A stretch of 64,000 nt of DNA from Cellulophaga omnivescoria (GTDB lineage: Bacteria > Bacteroidota > Bacteroidia > Flavobacteriales > Flavobacteriaceae). The position numbers and the translations under genes are program-made. The notes under the pieces were generated by a model. That model was given only the letters and a program-made list of their open reading frames with translations. It was not told the DNA's origin and made no database searches. The DNA is taken from NCBI RefSeq assembly GCF_001999725.1, contig NZ_MDDP01000048.1, positions 124,001-188,000 on the forward strand, in the 5' to 3' direction. Positions 8,482-19,120 of this stretch are shown piece after piece; position 1 is the stretch's first letter, and each line of letters begins with the position of its first letter.

Positions 8482-11400
8482 ATGATAAAAAAAACATACA
8501 TACTAACAGTTTTCTTTTTTATGTTTTTTTGTGTGGTAAAAGCACAGGAAAACACCTTGCAGTATTCTCAAAAATTAACAATTACAGAAGGTGTGGCTCA
8601 TAACGGTGTTACATCAATACTAGAAGATTCTAGAGGTTTTTTATGGTTTGGTACTTATGAGGGGCTTAATATGTACAACGGGTATGAGTTTAATGTATAC
8701 AAAAATACCTTAGAACAAAACATTTTAACTAGTAACCGTGTTAGAAGCATTAATGAAGATACTAAAGGTAATATTTGGGTTGGTACAGACCACGGAATAT
8801 CTATATACAATTATAAAAAAGAGAAATTTAATAATATATACACCAATAAGGACTTAAAAAAAGGGAACAACGGTCCTGTAATTCGTAAAATATTAATAAA
8901 TAAAACGCACAAAAAGGTTTTTTGTGCAACAGAAGGTAATGGGCTATTAATTTTTAATGAAGACTACTCTTTTGTAAATCAGTTTTTTATACCGGGGACA
9001 GCTAATGATAAAAGTATTATTTTTTATGATGCTGTTGTTATAGATAAAAATAATTACTTGTTTTCTACAAGTAAAGGTATGGTGTTGTATAACATTTTAA
9101 AATCAAAATTTACAAAAGTTTTAAGTAATAATATAAGGTTTAGTAATGCGCTATTAAAATATAATAATACTTCTATTGTGGCAACTTTAAATAACGGAGT
9201 TGTTATAATAAACTTTAAAAAAGAAGAAAAAGGTTATTCATTTACAGCAAGCGATAAAAAACTTCAAAACCATCAGTTTAATAGTATTTCTAAAGACAGG
9301 TTAGGTTTAATTTGGTTAGGAACTTTAACAAATGGTATTGTTAGAATAAAAAACCCTTCAGAATTTGTAAACAATGAAAATGCCATTACTTCTACCTTTT
9401 ATTTTAATAAAGGTTTAATGCGAGTAAGTGCAATAGCAGCAGCAACTAGTACTGGCTGTTGGGTAGCAACATTTAATGAAGGTATTTATAAATTTGATGT
9501 AGAGGAGAATCCTTTTAAAAGTTACAACACAGAAAAGAATGATACCTACGGAGTTTTGTCTAACAATACATCTTCTATATCTAAAGTAGATGAAAACCGC
9601 GTTTACATTACAGCAAGTAGAGGTGGTATTGGACTTTATAACACCAAAACAAACAAATTTGAGGCACTACCATTTAATTTACCTGACGATTTTAAAATAA
9701 AAGTAGCAGGTTGTTTTGTAGACTCAAGAAAAAATATCTGGCTGCAAATAAATAAAAAAGGACTTTTTTTAGTTAAAAACGGAGAAAAACAACTGAAAAA
9801 AATTAATGTAGGAGATAATACTAGTAATGATTTTATAAGGCCCAGAAGAATAGCAGAAGATAAAAATGGTAATATTTGGATTGTTTTTGTAGATAACGTT
9901 ATTAAAATTAATTTAAATAAAGATGGCAACTTGGTAAAAGTAGAGTCTTTGTTTGATAATCCTTTTTTTACCAATAATAAGCCCGCTTTGTCTAGAACTG
10001 TTTACGTAGATCCATTGTATAATTATGTCTGGATAGGAACAGATTTAGACGGTTTATATAGGATTAATAACGCTAAAGGAGATTTAAAAGATGCACAAAT
10101 AAAACAATATACACACAATATAAAAGACAGTTTGTCTTTATCTAGCAATTTTGTTACATCTATAATTAGGTTGCCTAATGATGAGTTTTGGATAGGTACA
10201 GAAGGTGGTGGTATTTGTAATATGGTAGATAGTAGTACTAATACGCCAAAATTTATACCCTATTCAGAAAAGCAAGGCTTATCTAACAATGTTGTAAAAA
10301 GTTTTCAGTTTGATAAAAATAATAACCTATGGATTTCTACTAACATAGGGTTAAATAAATTTAATACTGCTAATAAAGAATTTAGAAGTTTTAATAAATC
10401 TGATGGTTTACCTTTTGAAGATTTTTGGTATGCAAGTAATAAACTAGACAATGGCTATATGTTGTTTTCTGGACTAGATGGATTTTGTTATTTTAAACCA
10501 GAACAAATCTCTAATCAAGAAATTTTACCAAAGCTACAGTTTACTAATTTTAAAGTTTTTAATAAAAAAATACTTCCTGGAGATACTATTAATAACAGGG
10601 TGTTGCTAAAAAAAACAATTAATGAATTATCAGCTTTAAAATTAAAACATAATGAAAACGTATTTTCTATAGAGGCTGCTAGTTTGCATTTTTCTAACAC
10701 TAAAAATCATAATATAAAATACAGACTTTTACCAATAAATAAAGAGTGGATAGATGTACCATCTCATCAAAAAACAATTTATTACAATGGTTTACAACCC
10801 GGTAAATATAAATTAGAAGTAATGGCATCTAACTCATTAAATGAGTGGACACCTACAAGAACTTTAAAAATAGAAATTTTACCTCCTTACTGGAAAACAA
10901 TTTGGGCTTACCTTTTGTACGCATTAGCTGCAGTTTGTTTTATATTTTTAGTAGTGCGTATAATTTTAAAAATTCAGGCACTAAACCACAAAGTTGAGAT
11001 TGAAAAAATAGAGAAGAAAAATGTAAGTGAAATTAATGAGGCTAAACTTCGTTTTTTTGCAAATATTTCTCATGAAATAAAAACACCTTTAACACTAATA
11101 TCTAGGCCTTTGGAGGTCTTAACAGAGAGATTTAGGCATAATGAAGATGTAAATGAAAAATTAAGCTTAATAACACGTCAATCTAAAAAAATACAACAGT
11201 TAATAGAACAAGTATTAGATTTTAGAAGGGCAGATGCTAATTTGCTTAAAATGAATTATTCTAGATTTAGTTTTGATGCTTTTGTAAAAGATTTAATAAT
11301 AGATTTTAATTTTTTAGCAGAAAACGATTCTAAAAAACTTGTTGTAGAAAAAGAAGATTGTAGAATTACTGTTGCTGCAGATAAAGATAAATTAGAAAAA

Positions 11401-12618
11401 ATATTTAACAATCTGCTAAATAATGCATTTAAATATACTAGTTCTAATGATGTAATAACTATATCATACAAAAGTGTAGATAAAGATTTAATAGTTACAG
11501 TAAAAGATACCGGTAGAGGTATAGATAGTGTAGATTTAGAGCATATTTTTGAACGTTTTTATCAGTCTCAAAAAGAAGATAATGCGCACATAAGTGGCTC
11601 TGGTATAGGCTTGGCATTTTCTAAGCGCTTGGTAGAAATGCACTATGGTTTTATTAAGGCAGATAGTGAAGTTGGTAAGGGTACCGAAATAACCGTAAGA
11701 TTGCCAATTGTAAAAAATAATTTACCTACAGATAAAGAAGTTCCAGAAGATTTAGATTTACCTAAAGAGAAAGAAGTAACTATAAACAATAAATTAATTC
11801 AGGAAAATTCACCATCTAAAATTGTTGCTACAGGAGATTTTTCTGATGCACTTATATTTTATGCCGAAGATAATTTAGAGATGAGAAATTTTGTTTCTAA
11901 ATTATTATCTAAGTTTTTTAAAGTAAAAACCTTTAGAAACGGAAAAGAATGTTTAGAAGCAATGGAAGATGAGTGGCCAGACATTGTAATTAGTGATGTG
12001 CAAATGCCAGAAATGAATGGTTTAGATCTTTGTTTACGTATAAAATCTGACTTAAAAACAAGTCATATACCTGTAATATTACTAACAGCATTAAGTAATA
12101 TTGAAGACCATTTACAAGGTATAAGAGATGGTGCAGATGCGTACATTAAAAAACCATTTAACGTACAGCGCTTAATAACAAATACAGAAGCATTATTAAC
12201 AACACGCAAGCAATTAAGGGAACGCTACCAAATTGGTATACCGCTTACAAAGGAGAACAACAAAAACAATAGAAACGATAATGCTTTCTTAGAAAAATTA
12301 TATAGTTTAATAGAAGAAAATTTAGACAATCAAGAATTTGATTTAAATAGCCTTGCTAAAGAACTGTACTTAAATAGAACGCATTTTTACCAAAAAGTAA
12401 AAGTGCTTACAAACCAAACACCTTTTGAGCTTTTAAAAATATACAGACTTAAAAAGGCAGCAGAACTACTTAGTCAAAAAGGACTTGCTGTTAACGAGGT
12501 GTATATAATGACAGGTTTTAAGAGTAGAACACATTTTACCAAAGTATTTAAAGAAAAATATAATATTTCTCCAGGGAAATATGCTGCCGAAATTAACAAA
12601 AAATATACATCAGACTAA
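8482..12618 (+). CDS. Hybrid two-component system sensor/regulator (propeller-kinase-receiver-AraC)
   Basis: A 1378-aa one-protein signalling system. A signal peptide ('MIKKTYILTVFFFMFF') is followed by propeller repeats ('GFLWFGTYEGLNMYNGYEF', 'GNIWVGTDHGISIYN', 'NNLWISTNIGLNKFN'), a Y_Y_Y domain ending near 'YYNGLQPGKYKLEVMAS', and a membrane helix ('TIWAYLLYALAAVCFIFLVV'). The kinase has the phospho-His box 'FFANISHEIKTPLTLI' and ATPase boxes 'NLLNNAFKYTS', 'DTGRGID', 'GSGIGLAFS'. A receiver ('VISDVQMPEMNGLDLC', 'DAYIKKPFN') and an AraC DNA-binding domain ('SRTHFTKVFKEKYNISPGKY') follow. ATG 8482 is chosen because it opens the signal peptide. It presumably senses an oligosaccharide and activates the genes downstream. 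Confidence 0.96.
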   Translation: MIKKTYILTVFFFMFFCVVKAQENTLQYSQKLTITEGVAHNGVTSILEDSRGFLWFGTYEGLNMYNGYEFNVYKNTLEQNILTSNRVRSINEDTKGNIWVGTDHGISIYNYKKEKFNNIYTNKDLKKGNNGPVIRKILINKTHKKVFCATEGNGLLIFNEDYSFVNQFFIPGTANDKSIIFYDAVVIDKNNYLFSTSKGMVLYNILKSKFTKVLSNNIRFSNALLKYNNTSIVATLNNGVVIINFKKEEKGYSFTASDKKLQNHQFNSISKDRLGLIWLGTLTNGIVRIKNPSEFVNNENAITSTFYFNKGLMRVSAIAAATSTGCWVATFNEGIYKFDVEENPFKSYNTEKNDTYGVLSNNTSSISKVDENRVYITASRGGIGLYNTKTNKFEALPFNLPDDFKIKVAGCFVDSRKNIWLQINKKGLFLVKNGEKQLKKINVGDNTSNDFIRPRRIAEDKNGNIWIVFVDNVIKINLNKDGNLVKVESLFDNPFFTNNKPALSRTVYVDPLYNYVWIGTDLDGLYRINNAKGDLKDAQIKQYTHNIKDSLSLSSNFVTSIIRLPNDEFWIGTEGGGICNMVDSSTNTPKFIPYSEKQGLSNNVVKSFQFDKNNNLWISTNIGLNKFNTANKEFRSFNKSDGLPFEDFWYASNKLDNGYMLFSGLDGFCYFKPEQISNQEILPKLQFTNFKVFNKKILPGDTINNRVLLKKTINELSALKLKHNENVFSIEAASLHFSNTKNHNIKYRLLPINKEWIDVPSHQKTIYYNGLQPGKYKLEVMASNSLNEWTPTRTLKIEILPPYWKTIWAYLLYALAAVCFIFLVVRIILKIQALNHKVEIEKIEKKNVSEINEAKLRFFANISHEIKTPLTLISRPLEVLTERFRHNEDVNEKLSLITRQSKKIQQLIEQVLDFRRADANLLKMNYSRFSFDAFVKDLIIDFNFLAENDSKKLVVEKEDCRITVAADKDKLEKIFNNLLNNAFKYTSSNDVITISYKSVDKDLIVTVKDTGRGIDSVDLEHIFERFYQSQKEDNAHISGSGIGLAFSKRLVEMHYGFIKADSEVGKGTEITVRLPIVKNNLPTDKEVPEDLDLPKEKEVTINNKLIQENSPSKIVATGDFSDALIFYAEDNLEMRNFVSKLLSKFFKVKTFRNGKECLEAMEDEWPDIVISDVQMPEMNGLDLCLRIKSDLKTSHIPVILLTALSNIEDHLQGIRDGADAYIKKPFNVQRLITNTEALLTTRKQLRERYQIGIPLTKENNKNNRNDNAFLEKLYSLIEENLDNQEFDLNSLAKELYLNRTHFYQKVKVLTNQTPFELLKIYRLKKAAELLSQKGLAVNEVYIMTGFKSRTHFTKVFKEKYNISPGKYAAEINKKYTSD

Positions 12619-12764
12619 CAAGCGTTTTTAAAGAGTTTTTTACTACAAGCTACATTTTATGTATGTTAAAATACACAACATAATATAAACTAAGGTTTCT
12701 TTACACTGTGAGTTTTAGTTACGTAGTGCTCACAAAAATTAGTTTTTATTTTGAGTTAATTGTT

Positions 12765-12800
12765 AAGATATAAGAAGGTGTAAAAGCCTTCTTATCTTTT
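12765..12800 (+). terminator. Intrinsic terminator after the hybrid two-component gene
   Basis: ATAAGAAGG (12770-12778) pairs with CCTTCTTAT (12787-12795) around an 8-base loop, flanked by AAGAT/ATCTT pairing and followed by TTTTG. It sits in the 240-bp gap before the next gene, which otherwise shows nothing I can name. Confidence 0.75.
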
Positions 12801-12858
12801 GTAACGATAAAACCAAAATACATCCTATATGTAATTAATCTGTTTATAATATATAAAA

Positions 12859-15672
12859 ATGAAAAAAGAAATTAGGCTTTTATTGTTGCTATTGGTTTTT
12901 GGTTTTTCTTTAATGCAAGGTCAATTAAATAAAGTTAATTTAAAAAGTAAAGGTATTACTAGTTTAGAAACAGGTTATACTATTACTAAAGTTCGTACAG
13001 CACAAAATAAAAATAACACATACGTAGTAGCTACTAGTTTTGAAGGCACTGTAATGGGTGTTTCTTTTAGTGGAAAAATACTTTGGAAAAACAAATTGTC
13101 TGGTTTTATGAACCACGATATTTGGTGTAGTGACATTAATAATGATACTACTGATGAAATTTTAGTTGCTAACGCAGATGGTACCATTTATTGTTTAGAT
13201 AATGAAGGTAAATTACTTTGGAAATTTAATAAAAATACGGTTCCAATGTATGCTGTTTGTACCGTTAAAAAAGGATCTAAAAAATATGTAGTTGCTGGTG
13301 GTTTTGATAAAAGTATTTATTATTTATCGCCAAACGGAAAAATGCTAAAAGAAATTAAATCATCTACTTACTCTATAGAAAAACCTTGGGCACAGTTTAA
13401 AAAAGATTTACCAGAAAGTAATGTTTCTACAGCAAACTTTATAAGACCCATTCCTAAAAAAAACGGAGATGATGTTTTAGCTGTTTTGGGAACAAACAAT
13501 CATATGAACGTTCCGGGCACTATGTATCTTTTTAACCCTTTAGAAGAACAACCGTACAGAAAAGATAAAATTGCTATAAAAGGCAAAAGAGTTCGTGTAA
13601 TTGGTCATTTTACTGTAGAAGACAATGTTTCTCCAGAACAACAAATGGTAGTTTTAGGGACATCATCACACACAAACGATAGTGCAATTTTGTTGTATAA
13701 TCCACAAAACGGAAAACTTACTTATCATAAAAATACAAAATTACCTTTTGGGTATGATGTTACCCATACAGTAACCATAAAGGAAAAAAATAGAACAGTG
13801 TTTTTAACGCGTGTTAGAAATCAAATTAAATTATTAGATAGTAATTTAAATGAAAAAACAGCAGAGCGTATTATTGGTAAATATGCGTATTATGATTTGT
13901 GGAAAGACACTAAAACGGGTTATATTATATTAGCAAGCTCACAAAGTGGTGGAAGTAGTATTCACATTATTAACACGCAAAACAAGTCTTGGAAAAAAGA
14001 TTTTAAAGAGCTGAACCCTCCAGGAAAAATACAAACAATTATAGCAAATACTAATCAAGTTAAAGGGCAATTAAATAAATATAAAAGCCTAAAAACAGGA
14101 AAAAAACAGTTGCCTGTTTATTTAATGACCGAAAAAATAACTCCGGAGGTAGCACCTTTAAAAAAAGAAATTGAACAAAATTATACTAGTCCAGTTTTTT
14201 TAAATTCTAAACATTTACCAAAAGTAGAAAATTGGAATAGGTCTGGTTTAGCTAATGAAAAATATAGAAAAAAGAGAGATCGCAGAAAAAAATATGTTTT
14301 AACGCAGCAGCAATCTGTAGATCTTTTAACTAAAGAGTATAACAACGCCCCTGGTTTGGCTTATTGGGCTGGTCACGGTAATGATCCGTATATGTTTAGT
14401 TTAGCAACAACAAAAAAAGTTTTGGATGCCGCAAATGGTAAAAAAACTGTTCTTATATATCCAGAAATGGAAGATCATTCTAAAGATTTTGAATTTGTTG
14501 TAAATGACTTAATTTACCCTTTAGCAGATTATGCTAAAGATAAAAACACTAACATTTTTTTAAGATCCAAAAATGTATTTTGGTTGGGATCTAATTACCT
14601 AAATGCTTGGTCTGGTTTAATGTCTGGTTCCTATGCAAATGTTTTTGTGCCGTCTATGGAAGAAACAACAGATAAAACTATGGAGCTTAGTTTGGCTGGT
14701 AGAACCGGTATTTGGGCTAGTGGTGCGGTTAATGGCTGGGGAACACGTGCAGTTCCAGACAATACTGCTTTTGATAGGTCTAGGCAATATGGTGCACAGC
14801 AGTTACCTAATCATTTTTTACGAATGTTAATTTTTCATACAGCTAATGGTGCGCAGTACATTAACAACTTTCCTGTAAATCAGGAGTATATTAGTTTGTA
14901 TTGGGAGTTAATTGCTAAAGGAGTTTTGTACACACCTAAGAGAAATGAAATAGTTAGTTTTTCTCCAGTACATTTAAGTATGAAATCTCCAGATGAGCAC
15001 TTTTTAGATGATGGTTCTAATGTAAAATGGACCGTTAAATACAATGAAGATTTTGAAAAAAACAACCCTTTTGTTTTTAGTAGAATGAACGGCTCTTGGC
15101 CAGGCGCTCCTGTTACAGAATGGGATTTTTCTAGGTATGCAGCAGGTGTAAAAGAGCGTAGACTAAATTTTTTAGCACCTTACAATAATGGTTTGGTTTT
15201 AATAACACCACCACAACAAGGAGTGTTTGCAGCTAAAAATGTAGAAAGAGGTTTGTTAAAAAATAATTTACATCCACTTTACAAAAATATATTGCAAGAA
15301 TATATAACAGATGGGCACTCTTATTTCTCTGCCGATGGTAAACATACATATAGCGCAGATACGTATTATAAAACTATAGAAAGTTCTATTAAGCAAAGTG
15401 CAAAATTATTACCCATTTCTGTAGAAGGAGATGTAGCTTGGGTTGTTGCTCAAATTGCACCTAAAAAACTTAGACTTACACTTATAGACAGTGGGTACTT
15501 AAATCCATCATCTAAACAAGCAATAATTCATTTTAATACTATAAAGCCAACTAAAATTTTAGATATTTTAACTAAAGAGACTTTTGCAGTGAATAATGCC
15601 ACTACAACTGTTACTGTGCCACTTGGTTTATTTCGTTTTATAGATGTACAATTAAACAATGAGTTAAAATAG
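12859..15672 (+). CDS. Large secreted propeller + C-terminal domain protein, candidate GH150 lambda-carrageenase-like
   Basis: The 937-aa protein starts with a signal peptide ('MKKEIRLLLLLLVFGF'). Residues ~30-390 look like a PQQ/FG-GAP-type beta-propeller ('DINNDTTDEILVANADGTIY', 'VVAGGFDKSIYYLSPNGK'). A Lys-rich, low-complexity stretch (~400-490) leads to a C-terminal domain with 'YWAGHGNDPYM' (~residue 502), 'IYPEMEDHS', 'LRSKNVFWLGSNYLNAW' and 'LAGRTGIWASGAVNGWG'. The same architecture recurs in the protein at 30955. A propeller joined through a linker to a C-terminal domain at ~940 aa is what is reported for lambda-carrageenase (GH150). With sulfatases and galactosidases alongside, that is my best candidate, but I could not align it; the family call is inference. 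Confidence 0.6.
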   Translation: MKKEIRLLLLLLVFGFSLMQGQLNKVNLKSKGITSLETGYTITKVRTAQNKNNTYVVATSFEGTVMGVSFSGKILWKNKLSGFMNHDIWCSDINNDTTDEILVANADGTIYCLDNEGKLLWKFNKNTVPMYAVCTVKKGSKKYVVAGGFDKSIYYLSPNGKMLKEIKSSTYSIEKPWAQFKKDLPESNVSTANFIRPIPKKNGDDVLAVLGTNNHMNVPGTMYLFNPLEEQPYRKDKIAIKGKRVRVIGHFTVEDNVSPEQQMVVLGTSSHTNDSAILLYNPQNGKLTYHKNTKLPFGYDVTHTVTIKEKNRTVFLTRVRNQIKLLDSNLNEKTAERIIGKYAYYDLWKDTKTGYIILASSQSGGSSIHIINTQNKSWKKDFKELNPPGKIQTIIANTNQVKGQLNKYKSLKTGKKQLPVYLMTEKITPEVAPLKKEIEQNYTSPVFLNSKHLPKVENWNRSGLANEKYRKKRDRRKKYVLTQQQSVDLLTKEYNNAPGLAYWAGHGNDPYMFSLATTKKVLDAANGKKTVLIYPEMEDHSKDFEFVVNDLIYPLADYAKDKNTNIFLRSKNVFWLGSNYLNAWSGLMSGSYANVFVPSMEETTDKTMELSLAGRTGIWASGAVNGWGTRAVPDNTAFDRSRQYGAQQLPNHFLRMLIFHTANGAQYINNFPVNQEYISLYWELIAKGVLYTPKRNEIVSFSPVHLSMKSPDEHFLDDGSNVKWTVKYNEDFEKNNPFVFSRMNGSWPGAPVTEWDFSRYAAGVKERRLNFLAPYNNGLVLITPPQQGVFAAKNVERGLLKNNLHPLYKNILQEYITDGHSYFSADGKHTYSADTYYKTIESSIKQSAKLLPISVEGDVAWVVAQIAPKKLRLTLIDSGYLNPSSKQAIIHFNTIKPTKILDILTKETFAVNNATTTVTVPLGLFRFIDVQLNNELK

Positions 15673-15745
15673 GCTTTACTTATGGTAATTGTATTTTAAT
15701 TATTTACAAATACATTTTATTTATTTATAAGCACAAAAAAAAAGA

Positions 15746-15779
15746 TAGGCATAACTATGTTTACCATAGGTTATGCCTA
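15746..15779. terminator. Strong stem-loop between the propeller enzyme and the sulfatase operon
   Basis: TAGGCATAACTATG pairs with CATAGGTTATGCCTA across a short loop. On the plus strand only AAATTTT follows, so it is a weak terminator; the A9 run on its left would be a U-run for leftward transcripts. It may instead cap the 3' end of the upstream mRNA or sit in the leader of the sulfatase operon. Confidence 0.5.
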
Positions 15780-15798
15780 AATTTTAATATATAAGTGA

Positions 15799-17289
15799 AT
15801 GAAAACTATTTTTAAAAATATTTCTGTAATTGCTTTCTGTACTATAGTATTATTAAGCTGTAATACTAATAAGCAGCCTAAAAATGTAGTTGATGGTAAG
15901 AAAACAAGTCTTACTAAAATATCTTCTCCTAACATAATATTATTTGTTGCAGATGACCATGGTTTAGATGCTTTAGGAGCTTATGGAAACCCTGTAATAA
16001 AAACACCAAATTTAGATAAATTAGCCGCAGAAGGCACAAAATATACTAATGCATATTGTACCAGTGCCAGCTGTGCGGCAAGTAGATCTGTAATATTATC
16101 AGGTAAGTTTGGTCATGCAACAGGCTCTTACGGTCACGTTCATGATTACCATCATTTTAGTACGTATGACTCTATTACATCTTTACCTGTTTTATTAAGC
16201 AAGGCAGGTTATGAAACTGCCAGAATAGGGAAGTACCACGTAGCACCGGAAAAAGTATATCATTTTAATACAGTACTAGAAGCAGACCCTAGAAATACGG
16301 TAGAAATGGCTAATAAATGTGAAAGTGTTCTAAAGTCAGATAAACCTTTTTTTCTGTATTTCTGTACAGATGATCCGCACCGTGGACACCCTTTTACACC
16401 AGAGGAATGGGACACTCCTAATAGCTTTGGAAACAAAAAAGAAGGATATAACGATGTAAACACAGTAACTTATAATCCAAACGATGTTTTAGTGCCTTCC
16501 TTTTTGCCCAACACGAAACAGACTAGAGAAGAAATAGCACAATATTACCAGAGTGTATCTAGAATAGACCAAGGGTTTGGAAAACTAATGAAAATGCTAA
16601 GGGCAGAGGGCAAAGATAAAAACACTATAGTAATTTATATCTCAGATAACGGAATGGCTTTTCCAGGAGCAAAAACATCTGTAGATGAACCTGGTATTAA
16701 ATTGCCTTGTATAATAAAAGACCCTAGTGTAAAAGTCACAGGCGTTACTAGTGAAGCTATGGTTTCATGGGTAGACCTTACACCAACTATTTTAGATATG
16801 GCTAAAGTAGATTACAACAAAAATAAGTTTCATGGTACATCTTTTAAAGAAACTGTAGGTACAGAAAAAAAAGGAAATTTTACAGAAATATACGCATCAC
16901 ATACCTTTCATGAAATTACAATGTACTACCCAATGCGTGTGGTTAGGAGCGGTAATTATAAACTAATTTGGAATATTGCTTACCGTTTAGAGTATCCTTT
17001 TGCATCAGACCTTTGGGCTTCATCTACATGGCAAAGTATTTACAGAACTAATCAACCATATTTTGGACCTAAAAAAGTACAAGACTTTTTATTTAGACCA
17101 GAATTTGAGTTGTATGATTTAGATAAAGATCCTAACGAACTTAATAATCTGGCAAACAAACAAGAGTTTAAAAATAAACTTGAAAATTTAAAAGAAAAGC
17201 TTAAAGAATTTCAGACAAAAACAGCAGATCCTTGGAAAATTATGTGGAACCATGATGCATCATTACAAGGAGCAGGAGTTAATCTTTAA
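15799..17289 (+). CDS. Sulfatase (S1, formylglycine type), lipoprotein
   Basis: The 496-aa secreted lipoprotein (lipobox Cys about residue 21, 'TIVLLSC') is a type I sulfatase. The metal-binding start 'NIILFVADDHGLDALG', the modification site 'CAASR' with Cys92 as formylglycine precursor (C-x-A-x-R variant), 'RIGKYHVAPE', and 'VIYISDNGMAFPGAK' with the DN metal ligands are all present. It would remove a sulfate ester from an algal oligosaccharide. It leads a six-gene operon (19, -11, 8, 6 and 3 bp spacings) with GH110, a clan-A glycosidase, an esterase and two more sulfatases. Regiospecificity and subfamily cannot be assigned by eye. Confidence 0.95.
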   Translation: MKTIFKNISVIAFCTIVLLSCNTNKQPKNVVDGKKTSLTKISSPNIILFVADDHGLDALGAYGNPVIKTPNLDKLAAEGTKYTNAYCTSASCAASRSVILSGKFGHATGSYGHVHDYHHFSTYDSITSLPVLLSKAGYETARIGKYHVAPEKVYHFNTVLEADPRNTVEMANKCESVLKSDKPFFLYFCTDDPHRGHPFTPEEWDTPNSFGNKKEGYNDVNTVTYNPNDVLVPSFLPNTKQTREEIAQYYQSVSRIDQGFGKLMKMLRAEGKDKNTIVIYISDNGMAFPGAKTSVDEPGIKLPCIIKDPSVKVTGVTSEAMVSWVDLTPTILDMAKVDYNKNKFHGTSFKETVGTEKKGNFTEIYASHTFHEITMYYPMRVVRSGNYKLIWNIAYRLEYPFASDLWASSTWQSIYRTNQPYFGPKKVQDFLFRPEFELYDLDKDPNELNNLANKQEFKNKLENLKEKLKEFQTKTADPWKIMWNHDASLQGAGVNL

Positions 17290-17308
17290 AAATACCTAAC
17301 AAAACAAA

Positions 17309-19120
17309 ATGAGTAAATTATCTAAATTAATATTAATATGTGTTTTAGCATTTAGCCATAGTTATGCATCTGAAATTATACATATTAAACATGCAGAAGG
17401 AGACATGTCTTATGCAGTAAGGCAGGCTATAGAAAATGCAAAGGATAAAGATATAGAGTTGGTTTTTGAAAAAGGTACCTATACTTTTTTAACCAAGTAT
17501 GCATTGGGTAAATATTTATATGTAACCAACCATGGTAACGGATTTAAAAAAATCATTTTTAATTTTAATGGTTTTAATTCGGTTGTTATAAATGGTAATG
17601 GCGCCGAGTTTATTTTTAATGGACAAACTGCACCTTTTGTTTTTGAAGGGTGTAAAAAAATAGATATAAAAAATGTTACCCTAGATTGGGATATTCCTTT
17701 TAGTTTTCAGGGAGATGTTGTTGCTTTTAACAAAAAAGAGCATTGGTATGAGCTTAAGCCATATACCAAAGGTTTTTCATGGAAACTAGAAAAAGGAAGG
17801 GTTGTATTTCCCGGAATTAATAATTTTAATTTTTCATCATTAGGGAGTTCTCTCCCTCATAATAAAGAAACCAAAGCTGTAGATTATGGAGCTTGGGATG
17901 TATCATTAAATTCTAATTTTGTTGAAAAAAGAGAAAACGGAATTCTTCGATTTTATCAATACGACTTAAAAAAAATTCCAAGAGTTGGTAGTGTTTTACA
18001 GTCTAAAGGAGATAAAAAAAATAACCGTTATGCACCAGCATTTTTAGTGCGTAATTCTAAGGATATTGTATTTGATAATGTTGTAATTCATCACGCCTTA
18101 GGTATGGGTTTTTTGTTTGAAAGGTCAGAAAATATAAAAATACTAAACAGTGGTATTTATATAAAAGAAGGATCGGATCGTGTAATGTCTATAGTTGCAG
18201 ACGCTACTCATTTTGCCAATTGTAAAGGTGATATTTTAATAGAAAATTGCCGTTTTGAGGGTATGTATGATGATGGAACAAACGTACACGGTACCTATGT
18301 AGAAGTTGACAAAATTATAAATTCTAAAACTGTACGCGTAGCATTAAAACACAACCAACAATATGGTTTTGAGTTTGCAGGTGTTGGAGATGAGGTTTGG
18401 TTTATAAAAGCACCAAGTCCTGCTAGAAAAGAAACCAATACTGTAACTAGGGTAAAGGTTATTAATGATTATTATACAGATCTTACGTTTAAAACTGATG
18501 TTGCCAAAGATCTTAAAGTTGGTGATGTTTTAGAAAACAAAACTTGGAACCCAAGTTTTACTATGCGTGGCAATACAATACAAGACCATAGGGCAAGAAA
18601 TATAATTATAAAAACACCTAAAAAAATAGTAATAGAAAACAACAACCTATCTTCTATGATGTCTTCTATTATGTTACGTGGCGAAACATTTTATTGGTTT
18701 GAGTCTGGTAATGTAGAGGACGTAATTATAAAAAATAATCATTTTAAAGATTGTGCATATTCAGGATCAGAGCACGCAATTTTAAAAGTATCTCCTAGGT
18801 TAGGAGCTGCGTTTAGTGCAACAGATTTGTATGATAGAAACATTGTGTTTGAAAACAATACTATAGAAACTTTTGATAGTAGAATTGTTTGGGCAGACCG
18901 TGTAGATGGTTTAATTATAAAAAATAACACTATTAAACAAACTCAAACATTTAAACCATTGTTCCCAAACGCTTATATGTTTGATCTTATTAATTGTAAC
19001 AATGTAGAAATTAAGAATAATACGTATAACGGTACAGTTACTAATGGTGTTAGGGCAGATGAAGCATCAAAAAAAACAGTAAGCGTAAAGAAAAATAAGG
19101 GGTTCACATATGAAAAATAG
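17309..19120 (+). CDS. GH110 alpha-1,3-galactosidase (right-handed parallel beta-helix)
   Basis: The 603-aa protein has a signal peptide ('LSKLILICVLAFSHSYA') and long runs of beta-helix coils ('IDIKNVTLDWD', 'IVFDNVVIHHALGMGF', 'ILIENCRFEGMYDDGTNVHG', 'VIIKNNHFKDC'). 'VADATHF' and 'MYDDGTNVHG' place three Asp at residues 298, 321 and 322, a 23/24-residue spacing that agrees with the catalytic triad reported for GH110. GH110 enzymes are inverting exo-alpha-1,3-galactosidases. In this operon it would remove non-reducing alpha-1,3-galactose from desulfated galactan oligosaccharides. Its last 11 bases overlap the start of the next gene. Confidence 0.87.
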   Translation: MSKLSKLILICVLAFSHSYASEIIHIKHAEGDMSYAVRQAIENAKDKDIELVFEKGTYTFLTKYALGKYLYVTNHGNGFKKIIFNFNGFNSVVINGNGAEFIFNGQTAPFVFEGCKKIDIKNVTLDWDIPFSFQGDVVAFNKKEHWYELKPYTKGFSWKLEKGRVVFPGINNFNFSSLGSSLPHNKETKAVDYGAWDVSLNSNFVEKRENGILRFYQYDLKKIPRVGSVLQSKGDKKNNRYAPAFLVRNSKDIVFDNVVIHHALGMGFLFERSENIKILNSGIYIKEGSDRVMSIVADATHFANCKGDILIENCRFEGMYDDGTNVHGTYVEVDKIINSKTVRVALKHNQQYGFEFAGVGDEVWFIKAPSPARKETNTVTRVKVINDYYTDLTFKTDVAKDLKVGDVLENKTWNPSFTMRGNTIQDHRARNIIIKTPKKIVIENNNLSSMMSSIMLRGETFYWFESGNVEDVIIKNNHFKDCAYSGSEHAILKVSPRLGAAFSATDLYDRNIVFENNTIETFDSRIVWADRVDGLIIKNNTIKQTQTFKPLFPNAYMFDLINCNNVEIKNNTYNGTVTNGVRADEASKKTVSVKKNKGFTYEK